From Pseudodesulfovibrio profundus (lineage in GTDB: Bacteria > Desulfobacterota > Desulfovibrionia > Desulfovibrionales > Desulfovibrionaceae), in assembly GCF_900217235.1 (NCBI RefSeq), contig NZ_LT907975.1, positions 1,711,001 through 1,775,000 of the forward strand: 64,000 nucleotides of DNA, in the 5' to 3' direction. Of the stretch, positions 42,875 through 51,822 are shown piece by piece. The translations under genes were made by a program, and so were the position numbers. Below the pieces are notes generated by a model that saw only the letters and a list, made by a program, of their open reading frames with translations, did no database searches and was not told where the DNA came from. The number at the start of each line of letters is the position of its first letter. Position 1 is the first letter of the stretch.

Positions 42875-45292
42875 CTACTTGCTGTCACAGCCCATGAGCT
42901 TGGCCAGACGAGCCAGCTCTGCCAGTCGTGAATTGACACGGTGGTACAGGGAATCGGTCGGGAATTTCCCGTTTTTGCCAAGCCTGCCGCAGCGCATTCC
43001 CGTGAGTATGAACATGGCTTCTTCAATGGTCTTGACCGGATAGATATTAAACAAGCCATCTTCCACGGCCTGCACAACATCATCCTTGAGCATCAGATTG
43101 ACCACGTTGTCCGCAGGCAGGATCACGCCCTGCTTGCCGGTCAGTTTGCGGCGACGGCAAACCTCGAAAAAGCCTTCGATCTTGCGATTGACGCCGCCCA
43201 CAGCCATGACCGCACCGGTCTGGGACACAGCCCCGGTAAAGGCGTAGGAAAGATTGATCGGCACGCCGGACAGAGCCGAAAGCAACGACGCCAGCTCTGC
43301 ACCGGAGGCGGAATCGCCTTCAATGCCCGCGTAGGACTGCTCAAAGCAGAGGGAACCGGTCAACACGATGGGTTTGTCCTGGGCAAACAGTCGCACCAGA
43401 TAGGACTTGATGATCATCATGCCCTTGGTGTGGATGGGCCCGCCGAGTTGCGCCTCACGCTCCAAATCGAGAATCCCGCCGTGGCCGACACCCACGGTAC
43501 ACGAAATCTGATGGGGCAGACCGAACTCGTAATCGCCGAATTGGGTAACGGACAACCCGTTGGCCCGACCGATGGCTTCGCCCGATGTCTCCACCTTGAT
43601 AACCTGCCGGTCGTAATCGGTCATGAACTCCTGTTCATACAGGTTGACCCGGTAATCCTTGGCAGCCACGGCTTCGCCCAGCTCTGCCAGTCCAACCTTG
43701 GTTTTTCCGGCCATGCGCGCCATGGCCGAGGCCTCGATCATGCGCTCGCGAATCAGCGGGATATACAGGGAGAGCCGTTTCTGATCCTCAACCAGACGAG
43801 AAGCGAAATCCACCAGTCCGGCTATGGCCTTTCGGGTAAAGGGCAGGGTATCGGCTGCACGTGCTGTCTGCCCGATGACGGACAGGTAGGTCTTGATATT
43901 TGCGGCGTTGCGCTCGGCAGCATGCTGCAAGTGAGCTTTGAGCTTGAAATACTTTTCAAATCGATCGTCATTGTACAGCAGCATTTCATAATGCTCGTCC
44001 GTGCCAATGAGGATGATCTTGATATCGAGATCAATGGGGGCGGGCTGCAGTGTCCTGGCCCGAACCTGATCCGGGTCCACCGGGTCTTCTATCTGGGACT
44101 GCCCTGAACGCAATGCGCGCAGCAGCCCTTCCCAGGAGTTGGGATTGGACAGCAGGTCTTCGATGTTCAGAATCAGAAAGCCGCCGTTGGCCACATGAAT
44201 GGCTCCGGCCTTGATCAACATGAAATCCGTGTACAAGGCGCCCATTTCCGCCTCACGCTCAATGGAGCCGAGGAGATTGAATGCCGTGGGGTGGCCTTCG
44301 AGGATGACCGGTGCACCCTTTGTCTTGCCGTTGTCCACGAACAGGTTGACCTCGAAACGGTTGAAGTAGTCCTCGCCCGTGGGCAGGCCGTCGGGAATCA
44401 GTCCGGCAAACGTCGAATCCTTGGGCATGAACTGCTCGACGTTCTCCACCACCTCGTCATGCAGCGCCTTGAAATATTCATCCAGCACTTCCTCGTGTCC
44501 GAACTTCTCGACGACCGGCGCAAAGGATTCCTCGATCACGGTTTTAGCCGTTTCCTGATACAGGGCGGTTTCGGACTCGCGCATGTCTGTTTCGTTCTGA
44601 TTGAGGCGTCGCAGCAGCGAGGAAACCCGCGTCAACAATTCCTCACCCTTCGCCTTGAGCTTTTTTCGCTCTGCAGGTTTGAACTTGTCGAAATCCTTGT
44701 CGGAAACGACTTCGCCATCCACGATGGGAGAAAGTGTCAGCACGCCGTCTTCATCAAGGCTCAGAGAGAAGTTTTCCTTCTCTGCCGTGGCATCCATCTG
44801 AGAGAAAAGCTCCTCTCGTTTGGCATTGTACTTTTTGACCATGGCTTCATGTTTCTTCTGGAATGCGTCCTTTTCAAGACGAGCTGGAATTTCCACTTTG
44901 ACATGGCTCATGGCCTTATGCTGGACCTGTTTGAGCTTGCGCCCCTGCCCGGCAGGAAGCGAAACACTGATGGGTTTGTCGTGGTCCTCGAAATTGTACA
45001 GGTAAATCCAGTCACATGGCACGGTTGCCTTGGCTGCGGCCGGCTTGAGGAACGATTTGACAAAATAGGTCCGCCCCATGTTCGGCTCGCCCGAAACATA
45101 GACGTTGTGCTCATTTCCCTTGATCTCAAGGGCCAGAGACAGAGCCTGAATGGCTCGCGGCTGAAACTTGGGATACACATTGCGGTTCGGGATAGCCGAA
45201 CTGTCCTCATAGGGGATACGATCAGGGTCAAGGGTAGCGCGCAACTTGCTCGCGGGGAGGGCCTTGGTCATATGAACAGCAGTCTTGGTCAT
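42875..45292 (-). CDS. Lon-like (LonC/ATP-dependent) protease with AAA domain
   Basis: The 805-residue protein has an N-terminal AAA+ module (VYVSGEPNMGRTYFVKSFL as a P-loop-like site), a long helical insertion (about 115-300), a second ATPase part with LILNIEDLLSNPNSW, and a C-terminal Lon protease domain with the Ser in EGDSASGAELASLLSALSG and the Lys in GGVNRKIEGF. The walker A glycine-rich loop is degenerate (GEPNMGRT), so ATPase activity is not certain. I use the ATG at 45292; a TTG six bases upstream and an ATG at 45271 are alternatives. It lies just after the flagellar export genes on the same strand. Confidence 0.85.
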   Translation of the reverse strand: MTKTAVHMTKALPASKLRATLDPDRIPYEDSSAIPNRNVYPKFQPRAIQALSLALEIKGNEHNVYVSGEPNMGRTYFVKSFLKPAAAKATVPCDWIYLYNFEDHDKPISVSLPAGQGRKLKQVQHKAMSHVKVEIPARLEKDAFQKKHEAMVKKYNAKREELFSQMDATAEKENFSLSLDEDGVLTLSPIVDGEVVSDKDFDKFKPAERKKLKAKGEELLTRVSSLLRRLNQNETDMRESETALYQETAKTVIEESFAPVVEKFGHEEVLDEYFKALHDEVVENVEQFMPKDSTFAGLIPDGLPTGEDYFNRFEVNLFVDNGKTKGAPVILEGHPTAFNLLGSIEREAEMGALYTDFMLIKAGAIHVANGGFLILNIEDLLSNPNSWEGLLRALRSGQSQIEDPVDPDQVRARTLQPAPIDLDIKIILIGTDEHYEMLLYNDDRFEKYFKLKAHLQHAAERNAANIKTYLSVIGQTARAADTLPFTRKAIAGLVDFASRLVEDQKRLSLYIPLIRERMIEASAMARMAGKTKVGLAELGEAVAAKDYRVNLYEQEFMTDYDRQVIKVETSGEAIGRANGLSVTQFGDYEFGLPHQISCTVGVGHGGILDLEREAQLGGPIHTKGMMIIKSYLVRLFAQDKPIVLTGSLCFEQSYAGIEGDSASGAELASLLSALSGVPINLSYAFTGAVSQTGAVMAVGGVNRKIEGFFEVCRRRKLTGKQGVILPADNVVNLMLKDDVVQAVEDGLFNIYPVKTIEEAMFILTGMRCGRLGKNGKFPTDSLYHRVNSRLAELARLAKLMGCDSK

Positions 45293-45421
45293 CAACAACT
45301 CATCAGAGGCAAAATATTAGCGGCACGATCACCGTAGAGGAAAGATAGGGGTTTTCTGCGCACTTGTCAGCAAGATGGTGACACCCATCCGGAAGACATT
45401 GAACGCAAGAAGAGACAAATA

Positions 45422-45691
45422 CTATCGTATGTAATTGGGAAGATTGAGAAAAAGATTAGTCGTATACGTAATCATCTTGTCCATAATCCATGGAAACGCC
45501 AATAGTAGCGCAACGAATATGGCCACGATCTTGGGGACCATGGTCAGCGTCATCTCCTGAATCTGGGTAGCTGCCTGAAGGATGGAGATAAAAATACCCA
45601 CCACCATGCCCACCGCAAGCATGGGCAAAGCGATGACCAGGGTCATCTCAATAGCCTGTCTGGCAAATCCTACGACAAATTCGGGGGTCAC
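45422..45691 (-). CDS. fliQ: flagellar export protein FliQ
   Basis: The 89-residue two-helix membrane protein matches FliQ in length and pattern (FARQAIEMTLVIALPMLAVG; VGIFISILQAATQIQEMTLT; MVPKIVAIFVALLL). The start is a GTG at 45691, giving MTPEFVVGF as in homologues; a GTG nine bases earlier is too close to the GGGAG site. It forms part of the export gate with FliP and FliR. fliP ends 37 bp upstream. Confidence 0.95.
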   Translation of the reverse strand: MTPEFVVGFARQAIEMTLVIALPMLAVGMVVGIFISILQAATQIQEMTLTMVPKIVAIFVALLLAFPWIMDKMITYTTNLFLNLPNYIR

Positions 45692-45728
45692 TGTACGCAC
45701 TTCTCCCTGGGTAACACTGTTTGCCGCG

Positions 45729-46496
45729 TCACTGGAATGTATTGACCAGTGAACCGATCAGCAGGTTCCACCCGTCAATAAGAATAAACAGCAAAATTTT
45801 GAACGGCAACGAAATCATGACCGGCGGCAGCATCATCATACCCATGGCCAGCAGGATGGAGGCAACCACCATATCAAGAATCAGGAACGGAATGTAGATC
45901 AGGAAGCCGATGGTGAAACCGGTTTTAAGCTCGGAAATGGCAAAGGCCGCCACCAGCATCAGGGTGTTGACCTCGTCCCAGTTTTTTGGACGTTCTTCCT
46001 TGGTGATCGAGTAGAATATGGACAAATCCTTTTCGCGGGTATGTTTGAACATGAACTCGCGAATCGGTACCTGTGCTCGATCCAACGCCTCCTCAAAACG
46101 GATTTCCTCATTGATATAGGGCTGGAAGGCCGTGTCGTTGACGGCTTTGCCAACAGGGTACATGATGACCAGTGTCATGAAAATCGCCAACGATGCCAGT
46201 ATCTGGTTAGGCGGCATCTGCTGAGTGCCCATGGCCTGACGAAGAAAGTGAAATACAATGATGATACGGGTGAATGACGTCATGGTCAGCAAAATGGCCG
46301 GGGCCATGCTGAGCACAGTGAATAGAAAGAGAATTTCAAGCAGGGTGGAGACATCACCTGGCTCGGCCTGACCGGCGGCCAACTCCATGCTCAGCTTGGG
46401 AATGGTCGGAGACTGTGCCGACGCAAGCGCAGGCAACAGAAGGATGGCGGTCAATGCGCACAAAAGTATCGCGACAAGACGTCCGTTACCCTTCAT
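45729..46496 (-). CDS. fliP: flagellar export protein FliP
   Basis: The 255-residue protein has a cleavable-looking signal sequence (LLCALTAILLLPALASA) and then four membrane segments with family blocks FTRIIIVFHFLRQAMG, PVGKAVNDTAFQPY and LDMVVASILLAMGMMMLPPV. It builds the FliPQR export channel. It overlaps the end of fliO by 11 bp. AGGGAAA precedes the ATG. Confidence 0.96.
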   Translation of the reverse strand: MKGNGRLVAILLCALTAILLLPALASAQSPTIPKLSMELAAGQAEPGDVSTLLEILFLFTVLSMAPAILLTMTSFTRIIIVFHFLRQAMGTQQMPPNQILASLAIFMTLVIMYPVGKAVNDTAFQPYINEEIRFEEALDRAQVPIREFMFKHTREKDLSIFYSITKEERPKNWDEVNTLMLVAAFAISELKTGFTIGFLIYIPFLILDMVVASILLAMGMMMLPPVMISLPFKILLFILIDGWNLLIGSLVNTFQ

Positions 46497-46872
46497 TTTC
46501 CCTATTCCTCTTCAGCATCGCCGCAAAGCCGCTGGACGTATCCGCTTCCAGATCGTCATCATCGGCCTCAAATTCCTTGAGCAGTGTGATATTGTCTTCA
46601 GTCACGCCCAACACCATGTCTTTATCACGGTAACGAATGACGGCCACGGACTGTCTGTTCCCGAGCATCAATCGGGTCAGAAGCTGTGGAGCGCCCTTAC
46701 CGCGATGCACTCCCATGCCGCCGAAACCAAGCCGCTTGAGCAGCCAGTACGCGAAAAAAATGACCCCGAGCAACAGACACAGGTATCCGAGGGTGACGAG
46801 TATGGTACTGCCCGTATCCACCGCCGGAAGCTGCATGGTCGCAGCCACATCCTGTGCCGCCTTGCTATCCAA
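46486..46872 (-). CDS. fliO: flagellar biosynthesis protein FliO
   Basis: The 128-residue protein has one membrane segment (about 23-43, LGYLCLLLGVIFFAYWLLK) and a cytoplasmic tail, the usual FliO plan; the family has little sequence conservation, so gene order (fliN-fliO-fliP) carries weight. The start is a TTG at 46872 overlapping the fliN stop by eight bases. FliO helps assemble the FliP ring. Confidence 0.88.
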   Translation of the reverse strand: MDSKAAQDVAATMQLPAVDTGSTILVTLGYLCLLLGVIFFAYWLLKRLGFGGMGVHRGKGAPQLLTRLMLGNRQSVAVIRYRDKDMVLGVTEDNITLLKEFEADDDDLEADTSSGFAAMLKRNRENEG

Positions 46873-47419
46873 GCTGTTTCACCCGCTCAATGGGACTGAT
46901 GATATCCGTCAGGCGGATACCGAATTTCTCGTTGATGACAACCGCTTCACCACGTGCCACCAGCTTGCCGTTGACATAAATTTCCATGGGCTCGCCAGCC
47001 AGCTTGTTCAGCTCGACAACCGATCCCTGACCCAACTGGAGCAACTCGTTGATGAGCAGCTTGGTGCGTCCGAGTTCAGCGGACACCTCAAGGGGGATAT
47101 CCAGAATAAAGTCGAGATCGCGCTTACCGCTGGATGAACCGGCCTTGGCATCGGCACCCATGTCGGCCAGATCGTAATCGTGGGTCTGGGTGGAGAGGAA
47201 CGCCTGTTCCTTCTCGTGCTTGACCTCGTCCTGCTCGGTGTCGGCCAGTGCAGCGGCCCACTCATCAGCCAGCGCTTCATCGTCGGAGATATCGGCACTG
47301 CCTGCGTCAGCCGGATCGGTCACGTCGTCGAGTCCCCCCAGGGGATCGTCGTTGTCACCACCGCCATCCAACAGGGCATCGGCCCATTCCTGCGCCAGTT
47401 TATCTTGATCATCGGCCAT
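46865..47419 (-). CDS. fliN: flagellar motor switch protein FliN
   Basis: The 184-residue protein has a long acidic N-terminal part (about 1-95) and a C-terminal SpoA domain (LDFILDIPLEVSAELGRTKL; QLGQGSVVELNKLAGEPMEI; VINEKFGIRLTDI). FliN forms the lower C-ring with FliM and FliG. The acidic N-terminal region is longer than in E. coli FliN (137 residues). ATG 47419 is preceded by AGGG. fliO overlaps its 3' end. Confidence 0.94.
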   Translation of the reverse strand: MADDQDKLAQEWADALLDGGGDNDDPLGGLDDVTDPADAGSADISDDEALADEWAAALADTEQDEVKHEKEQAFLSTQTHDYDLADMGADAKAGSSSGKRDLDFILDIPLEVSAELGRTKLLINELLQLGQGSVVELNKLAGEPMEIYVNGKLVARGEAVVINEKFGIRLTDIISPIERVKQLG

Positions 47420-47503
47420 AATCGTTTCCCTCGTAAAAAACGTTGTTTCAAGCATTCACCGCCAAAAAAAGGACGGTTTGCCCGAAGCAGTGCAAGATGC
47501 GTG

Positions 47504-47998
47504 CTACTGGATGACCATTTCCGTAATGTACACACGAAGGACGCTGCCTCTGCCCAGTATCTGGGTCAGCCGGTCAGCCACCTCCTGCTTGAGTTCCATC
47601 TTGGCCTGCATGGTCGCCAGCGAATCGTATGTCAGGCTCGACAGATAGAGCAGCAAGGAATCCTTGATCCTGGCTTCATACTTGGTCATGGCTGCCACAA
47701 CGTCGGCATCACGGACCTCGACCTCAAGGCCGAGCTTCAGGTAGCGTCGACCCAGCGGATCAGCGAGGTTGACGAGAAACACAGGCAGAGGAACCAGCGT
47801 TCCCTCAAGGGACTCCAGTGCCTCCTGTTCTCCATCGACCACTTCTTCAGTGGCCGCCCCATCCTCTGGTGCAGCGAAAAACATTGTATACGCGAAATAA
47901 CCGCCCACACCCAGAGCGATCAGGACCACCAGAATGATGATCCATTTGAGGATTCCGCCTTTTTTCTTTTCTTCTTGTCCAAGATCTTCGTCAGCCAT
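47504..47998 (-). CDS. fliL: flagellar basal body-associated protein FliL
   Basis: The 164-residue protein has a charged N-terminus, one membrane segment (about 18-38, WIIILVVLIALGVGGYFAYTM) and a periplasmic domain with FLVNLADPLGRRYLKLGLEV and the C-terminal LGRGSVLRVYITEMVIQ. FliL sits beside the stator. It lies between the motB genes and fliN, as in other flagellar clusters. Confidence 0.94.
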   Translation of the reverse strand: MADEDLGQEEKKKGGILKWIIILVVLIALGVGGYFAYTMFFAAPEDGAATEEVVDGEQEALESLEGTLVPLPVFLVNLADPLGRRYLKLGLEVEVRDADVVAAMTKYEARIKDSLLLYLSSLTYDSLATMQAKMELKQEVADRLTQILGRGSVLRVYITEMVIQ

Positions 47999-48125
47999 GG
48001 CGAATACCTTCTTTGTTGTTTACTTTTATATCCATAGCCCGATTCGCTCGGGTTTTCCAGACAAAGTTTAGACAGCGCCTTGCTTGCCGGCTGCTGCTTT
48101 TCAGTTGCGACCGCCCACGAGCCGC

Positions 48126-48851
48126 CTATTGATACCCGCCGATGGGACGAGCGGTCTTGAGATAAATTTCGACCCGGCGATTCATATCCGAATCCACAGG
48201 GCGCCCCATTTCATCGAGAACCGGAAAATCGCCGCCATACGCTGACAGGGAAAAGCGCTTGTTGGGCACCCCTTCCCCTACCAGATAGGTCAGCACAGAC
48301 AAGGCACGATCGCCCGACAACGCAAGCGGGTCCTGAACATCCTCGGCAACGTCCGTGTAGCCCGCCACATTGATGGGGGCATCGGTCTGCGTCATCATGG
48401 GAATCAGCCTGTCCATGAGGAACTGTCCGCGAGTCGACAATTCACTAGCCCCCGGAGCAAAGAGCAGATTGTCCGTAAACACCAGTGCCACGCCATTCTC
48501 CTTTTGCAGCACCTCGATATTTTTGTCCAATTCTGATTTTTCCATTTCCTCGGGCAGCGTGTCATCAGGGAAAAGCAGGTCCTTGATGCGCTGTTTCTTG
48601 TCTAGCACTTCCCACGGCTTTTCGATCAGTTCCACTATCAGCCGTTCCTTCACGTTCACCCGCCCGGAACCGCGCTTGTCCAGCAGCCCGAGATCAGCGG
48701 TGTGCAGCGTCACCTTCGTCAAAATGGCGTTATCCATGGACGACATGGTCAGCAACAGAACAAAAAATGTCAGCAGCAGGGTCACCAGATCGGAAAAGGT
48801 GACCAACCACAACGCGAGAGGTGGACATCGTTCTTTCTTCTTTCTGGCCAT
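48126..48851 (-). CDS. motB: MotB-like stator protein, first copy
   Basis: The 241-residue protein has one membrane segment with the proton/sodium-path Asp in LWLVTFSDLVTLLLTFFVLL and a C-terminal OmpA-type peptidoglycan domain (INVAGYTDVAEDVQDPLALS; MNRRVEIYL). The gene starts two bases after the neighbour motB copy's stop. The segment resembles the sodium-type MotS/PomB branch. Having two adjacent MotB-like genes with one motA is discussed in the findings. Confidence 0.9.
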   Translation of the reverse strand: MARKKKERCPPLALWLVTFSDLVTLLLTFFVLLLTMSSMDNAILTKVTLHTADLGLLDKRGSGRVNVKERLIVELIEKPWEVLDKKQRIKDLLFPDDTLPEEMEKSELDKNIEVLQKENGVALVFTDNLLFAPGASELSTRGQFLMDRLIPMMTQTDAPINVAGYTDVAEDVQDPLALSGDRALSVLTYLVGEGVPNKRFSLSAYGGDFPVLDEMGRPVDSDMNRRVEIYLKTARPIGGYQ

Positions 48852-48853
48852 GG

Positions 48854-49675
48854 CTACTGCTCCCCGTCGGTAGGACCGATTCGGAACTCGAACCCATTGA
48901 CATCAAGAGTCTCCACCGGCTGGCGAATGGACGGTGTCAGCTCGCGGATGCGTTCGGTGGCGTCGGTGTTCCGCTTATCGAGCACGATATCCACGCGACG
49001 GTTTTTCGCCCGATTTTCGGCAGTATTCTGGGGATAGTACGGCATGAATTTGCCGAACGCTTCTACCCGAAGTTGATCCGGCCGCATACCGCGATCCAGC
49101 AGGAAGCGATAGACCGCCAGCGACCGTCCAAGTGAAATCTTCCACGAAATATCAGGGTTTTGTTCATCGTCACCCGGCTGATAGTTCAGCCCAAGTTCAT
49201 CCCGAAGTTCAGCCGTGTGTCCGGCCAGAAGCAACGGATATTGAACCTGGATCAGTACCGGCATGAAACGATCCAGCGTGGCTTCACCTTCCTGAGACAA
49301 CGTGGTGCCGTCAGGACCGAACAACAGGGACGAATTGATGGACAGGATCTGGACGAAGCGGTTGGACCGGAAGTTGATATCGTCGTCCACGTTCTCCCAT
49401 TTGAGTTCCTTGAGCGGCTCCAGGTCGCCGGTATCAATGGGACCGGGCTCGACAGTGCGCCGGGTGTCCTTCTTGGAAAACACCTCGTAGCTGGCCTGAT
49501 TGAAGCCGAACGTACCGATGATGGACCCGAGAGCGACCAGTTTTCGACGCGCATCGATCTGCGACATGGACACCAGCAGGACGAAAAAAGTCAGCATCAG
49601 TGTCATGACGTCCGAGAACGTGATCATCCACGGCGGCATCTCATCACATATCTGCTTTTTCTCTTTTTTCGCCAT
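48854..49675 (-). CDS. motB: MotB-like stator protein, second copy
   Basis: The 273-residue protein begins MAKKEKKQICDEMPPWMITF and has the same membrane segment plan (MITFSDVMTLMLTFFVLLVS, with Asp). Its periplasmic domain is OmpA-like (LLLAGHTAELRDELGLNYQP; RAKNRRVDIVLD), with a 20-residue insertion rich in Asp/Asn. It follows motA after 27 bp. The two copies differ clearly outside the membrane segment, so this is not a recent duplication. Confidence 0.9.
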   Translation of the reverse strand: MAKKEKKQICDEMPPWMITFSDVMTLMLTFFVLLVSMSQIDARRKLVALGSIIGTFGFNQASYEVFSKKDTRRTVEPGPIDTGDLEPLKELKWENVDDDINFRSNRFVQILSINSSLLFGPDGTTLSQEGEATLDRFMPVLIQVQYPLLLAGHTAELRDELGLNYQPGDDEQNPDISWKISLGRSLAVYRFLLDRGMRPDQLRVEAFGKFMPYYPQNTAENRAKNRRVDIVLDKRNTDATERIRELTPSIRQPVETLDVNGFEFRIGPTDGEQ

Positions 49676-49702
49676 GACTTCCCCCGGGAAGAGGGTTGAG
49701 CG

Positions 49703-50464
49703 TTACTCGGAAACGACCCTGTCCTTGGGCGGCAGGTAACTGTTCAGCTTCTCCTCGATAATACGCGGGTTCTCCCCTTTGGAAATGGACAGTATCCCTT
49801 CCATGATCATTTCACGGAGCAGGATTTCCTCTTTGCTTCGCGCCTTGAGCTTACCCGACATGGGGTTGAACACGAGGTTGGCGAGGATCGCCCCGTACAG
49901 GGTCGTCAGCAACGCCACCGCCATGGCCGGACCAATGGTCGAAGGATCGGACATGGTCTGGAGCATCTGAACCAGCCCGACAACCGTACCGATCATGCCC
50001 ATGGCCGGAGCCAGGGTGCCAAGCACCGCGACAACGTCAGCGCCGGTCTGATGCCGTTCGGACAGATAGGAAATCTCGGTCTCCAGAATCTCCTGAATGG
50101 TCTGGGGCTCCAGGCCGTCGACCGTCAACTGCAACCCTTTGCGCATGTATTCGTCATCGATATCCTTGATCAGCGGTTCCAGAGAGAGAATACCTTCACG
50201 ACGAGCGCGGTTGGCGTAGTCCTTGAAACGCTCGATGACGTCCACAGGGGATTCCAGGTTGGAAAAGAACGTATTCTTGATAACCCCGATGACCCCGATG
50301 ACATAGCTGACAGGATAGTTGACCATGGCTGCGCCAAGGGTTCCACCGACAACGATCAGGAATGAAGGGACAGAAATAAAAATGATCAGACTGGAGCCGG
50401 TCAGAATAGCTGCCAATACCAGTCCGAAAGAGAGAACTATGCCAATTACGGTTCCGAGATCCAT
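49703..50464 (-). CDS. motA: flagellar stator protein MotA
   Basis: The 253-residue protein has four membrane segments and family blocks: GTLGAAMVNYPVSYVIGVI, AVLGTLAPAMGMIGTVVGLV, and AVALLTTLYGAILANLVFNP. It is the MotA/PomA/MotP type. It stands at the head of the stator-flagellar export run after yggS. An ATG with AGGTATGG-like context is used at 50464. Confidence 0.94.
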   Translation of the reverse strand: MDLGTVIGIVLSFGLVLAAILTGSSLIIFISVPSFLIVVGGTLGAAMVNYPVSYVIGVIGVIKNTFFSNLESPVDVIERFKDYANRARREGILSLEPLIKDIDDEYMRKGLQLTVDGLEPQTIQEILETEISYLSERHQTGADVVAVLGTLAPAMGMIGTVVGLVQMLQTMSDPSTIGPAMAVALLTTLYGAILANLVFNPMSGKLKARSKEEILLREMIMEGILSISKGENPRIIEEKLNSYLPPKDRVVSE

Positions 50465-50501
50465 ACCTATCGCTTCCTTGCGTCAGTAGTGCTTTCGGCG
50501 T

Positions 50502-51209
50502 TTATGCTCTTGGGGGCCGCGCCCCGAAAATCCTTGTTCCGATTCGAACCAGCGTTGCCCCTTCTTCCACGGCCGGTACAAAGTCACCGGTCATGCCCAT
50601 GGATAGATGAGGCAGGGATATTCCCAACTGTCCTTCCAGCTCGTCCCTGAGCTGGCGCAGTCTGGCAAAAACGGGTCGCGCCCGCTCCGGTTCATCAAAA
50701 AACGGCGGCATTGTCATCAGCCCGCGCAGTCGAACTCCGTCCATTTCCATGACCGCGTCCGCCAGCTCAGGCAGATTCTCCACCGAAATACCCGACTTTT
50801 GTTCCTCTCCGGCTATGTTCACCTGAAGAAGAATATCCTGCACGGCATCCCGCGCAAGGGCCTTGTTGCTCAATGTGTTCGCCAGCTTGCGGGAATCGAC
50901 GCTGTGGACCAGCGCAAAATTGCCCGCCACGAACTTCGCCTTGTTGGATTGCAGGCCGCCGATGAAGTGCCATCGCACATCCAGATCGGCCAGTTCTTCC
51001 TGCTTGCCCACGGCTTCCTGCACATAGTTTTCGCCAAAATCCACCTGACCGGTCTCTGCCAACGCCCGGATATCACTTGCCGGATGCAGCTTGGATACCG
51101 CCACAAGGGAGACATCCTCGGTTTTTCGACCCGCGGCACGAGCCGCTTCAGCCAGAGCTTCCTTGACCTGTTGTGTGCGTTCAGCCAGTTCGTTCTTTCT
51201 ATTGCTCAT
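50502..51209 (-). CDS. YggS-family PLP homeostasis protein
   Basis: The 235-residue protein is the PLP-binding fold-type III family (COG0325): VSLVAVSKLHPA holds the PLP Lys, followed by FGENYVQEA, WHFIGGLQSNKAK, LSMGMTGDFVPAVEEGATLVRIG. It balances PLP levels. I use the ATG at 51209; a TTG three codons upstream is open. The site upstream is weak. It precedes motA by 37 bp on the same strand. Confidence 0.93.
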   Translation of the reverse strand: MSNRKNELAERTQQVKEALAEAARAAGRKTEDVSLVAVSKLHPASDIRALAETGQVDFGENYVQEAVGKQEELADLDVRWHFIGGLQSNKAKFVAGNFALVHSVDSRKLANTLSNKALARDAVQDILLQVNIAGEEQKSGISVENLPELADAVMEMDGVRLRGLMTMPPFFDEPERARPVFARLRQLRDELEGQLGISLPHLSMGMTGDFVPAVEEGATLVRIGTRIFGARPPRA

Positions 51210-51822
51210 AATAATCAAACAAGTTCAGGCCTTAATCTACAATTGCATTATCGGCCTGTTTTATATTTAGTTTAATGAATTAATGAAAAAAAGCGTCGCA
51301 ATAACACACGACACCACGTATATCACGACCAACACCGTTGTAACTACCCGATTTTGCGGAAAAAGAACAAAGACTGAAAAACGGCAATTTTTTCAGATTA
51401 TTAAGTCTAGAAAGAATCTAGTCTTTCTTGCTGGTCCCCCTTCAGTTCTGTGCAACATCGTGACAGCAAGCACGCGCCCGCTTTTTGCATTGGATATCAG
51501 AACACACGGCGTCGCGGTACGCAATGCCCTTATCCATCTGGTCATCGAGCACCGAAACCAGAGCACCACTGCGCACAATGGGCAAAAACATGACTGCCAC
51601 TGGATGAAACCAAGGAGCCAGACGATTTTTTCTTGATTCCGCGTGATAAAAAGTAATATTTCACCCATAATCTATATATAGAGGGTTGACTACATGGACG
51701 CTAAACGTGCATACGTCCCCCTCAAACCCCGCGTCATACGCCGATCTTCAGGAGTATGAGCTACAACAAAGCGGTCGCTGAGGCGGTTGTGTTCCCCCCA
51801 ACAGCGCGGCCCAGAGTACACT
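51210..51822. other. 613-bp intergenic region between yggS and topA
   Basis: The region is AT-richer on the left. It holds a palindrome AGAAAGA-ATCTAG-TCTTTCT near 51410, a 12-bp palindrome TCTATATATAGA at 51671-51682, and two small open frames before topA (51694-51759, 21 codons, with GAGGG upstream; and another overlapping its stop as ATGA). The longer frames (51283-51636 + and 51393-51668 -) have no ribosome site and no recognisable features. I cannot support a gene here. Confidence 0.5.

Noticed and set aside
51283-51668. Two overlapping frames (117 codons +, 91 codons -) between yggS and topA
   Set aside because: No ribosome sites, no recognisable domain, and odd composition. The minus frame has hydrophobic parts, but this is not enough.
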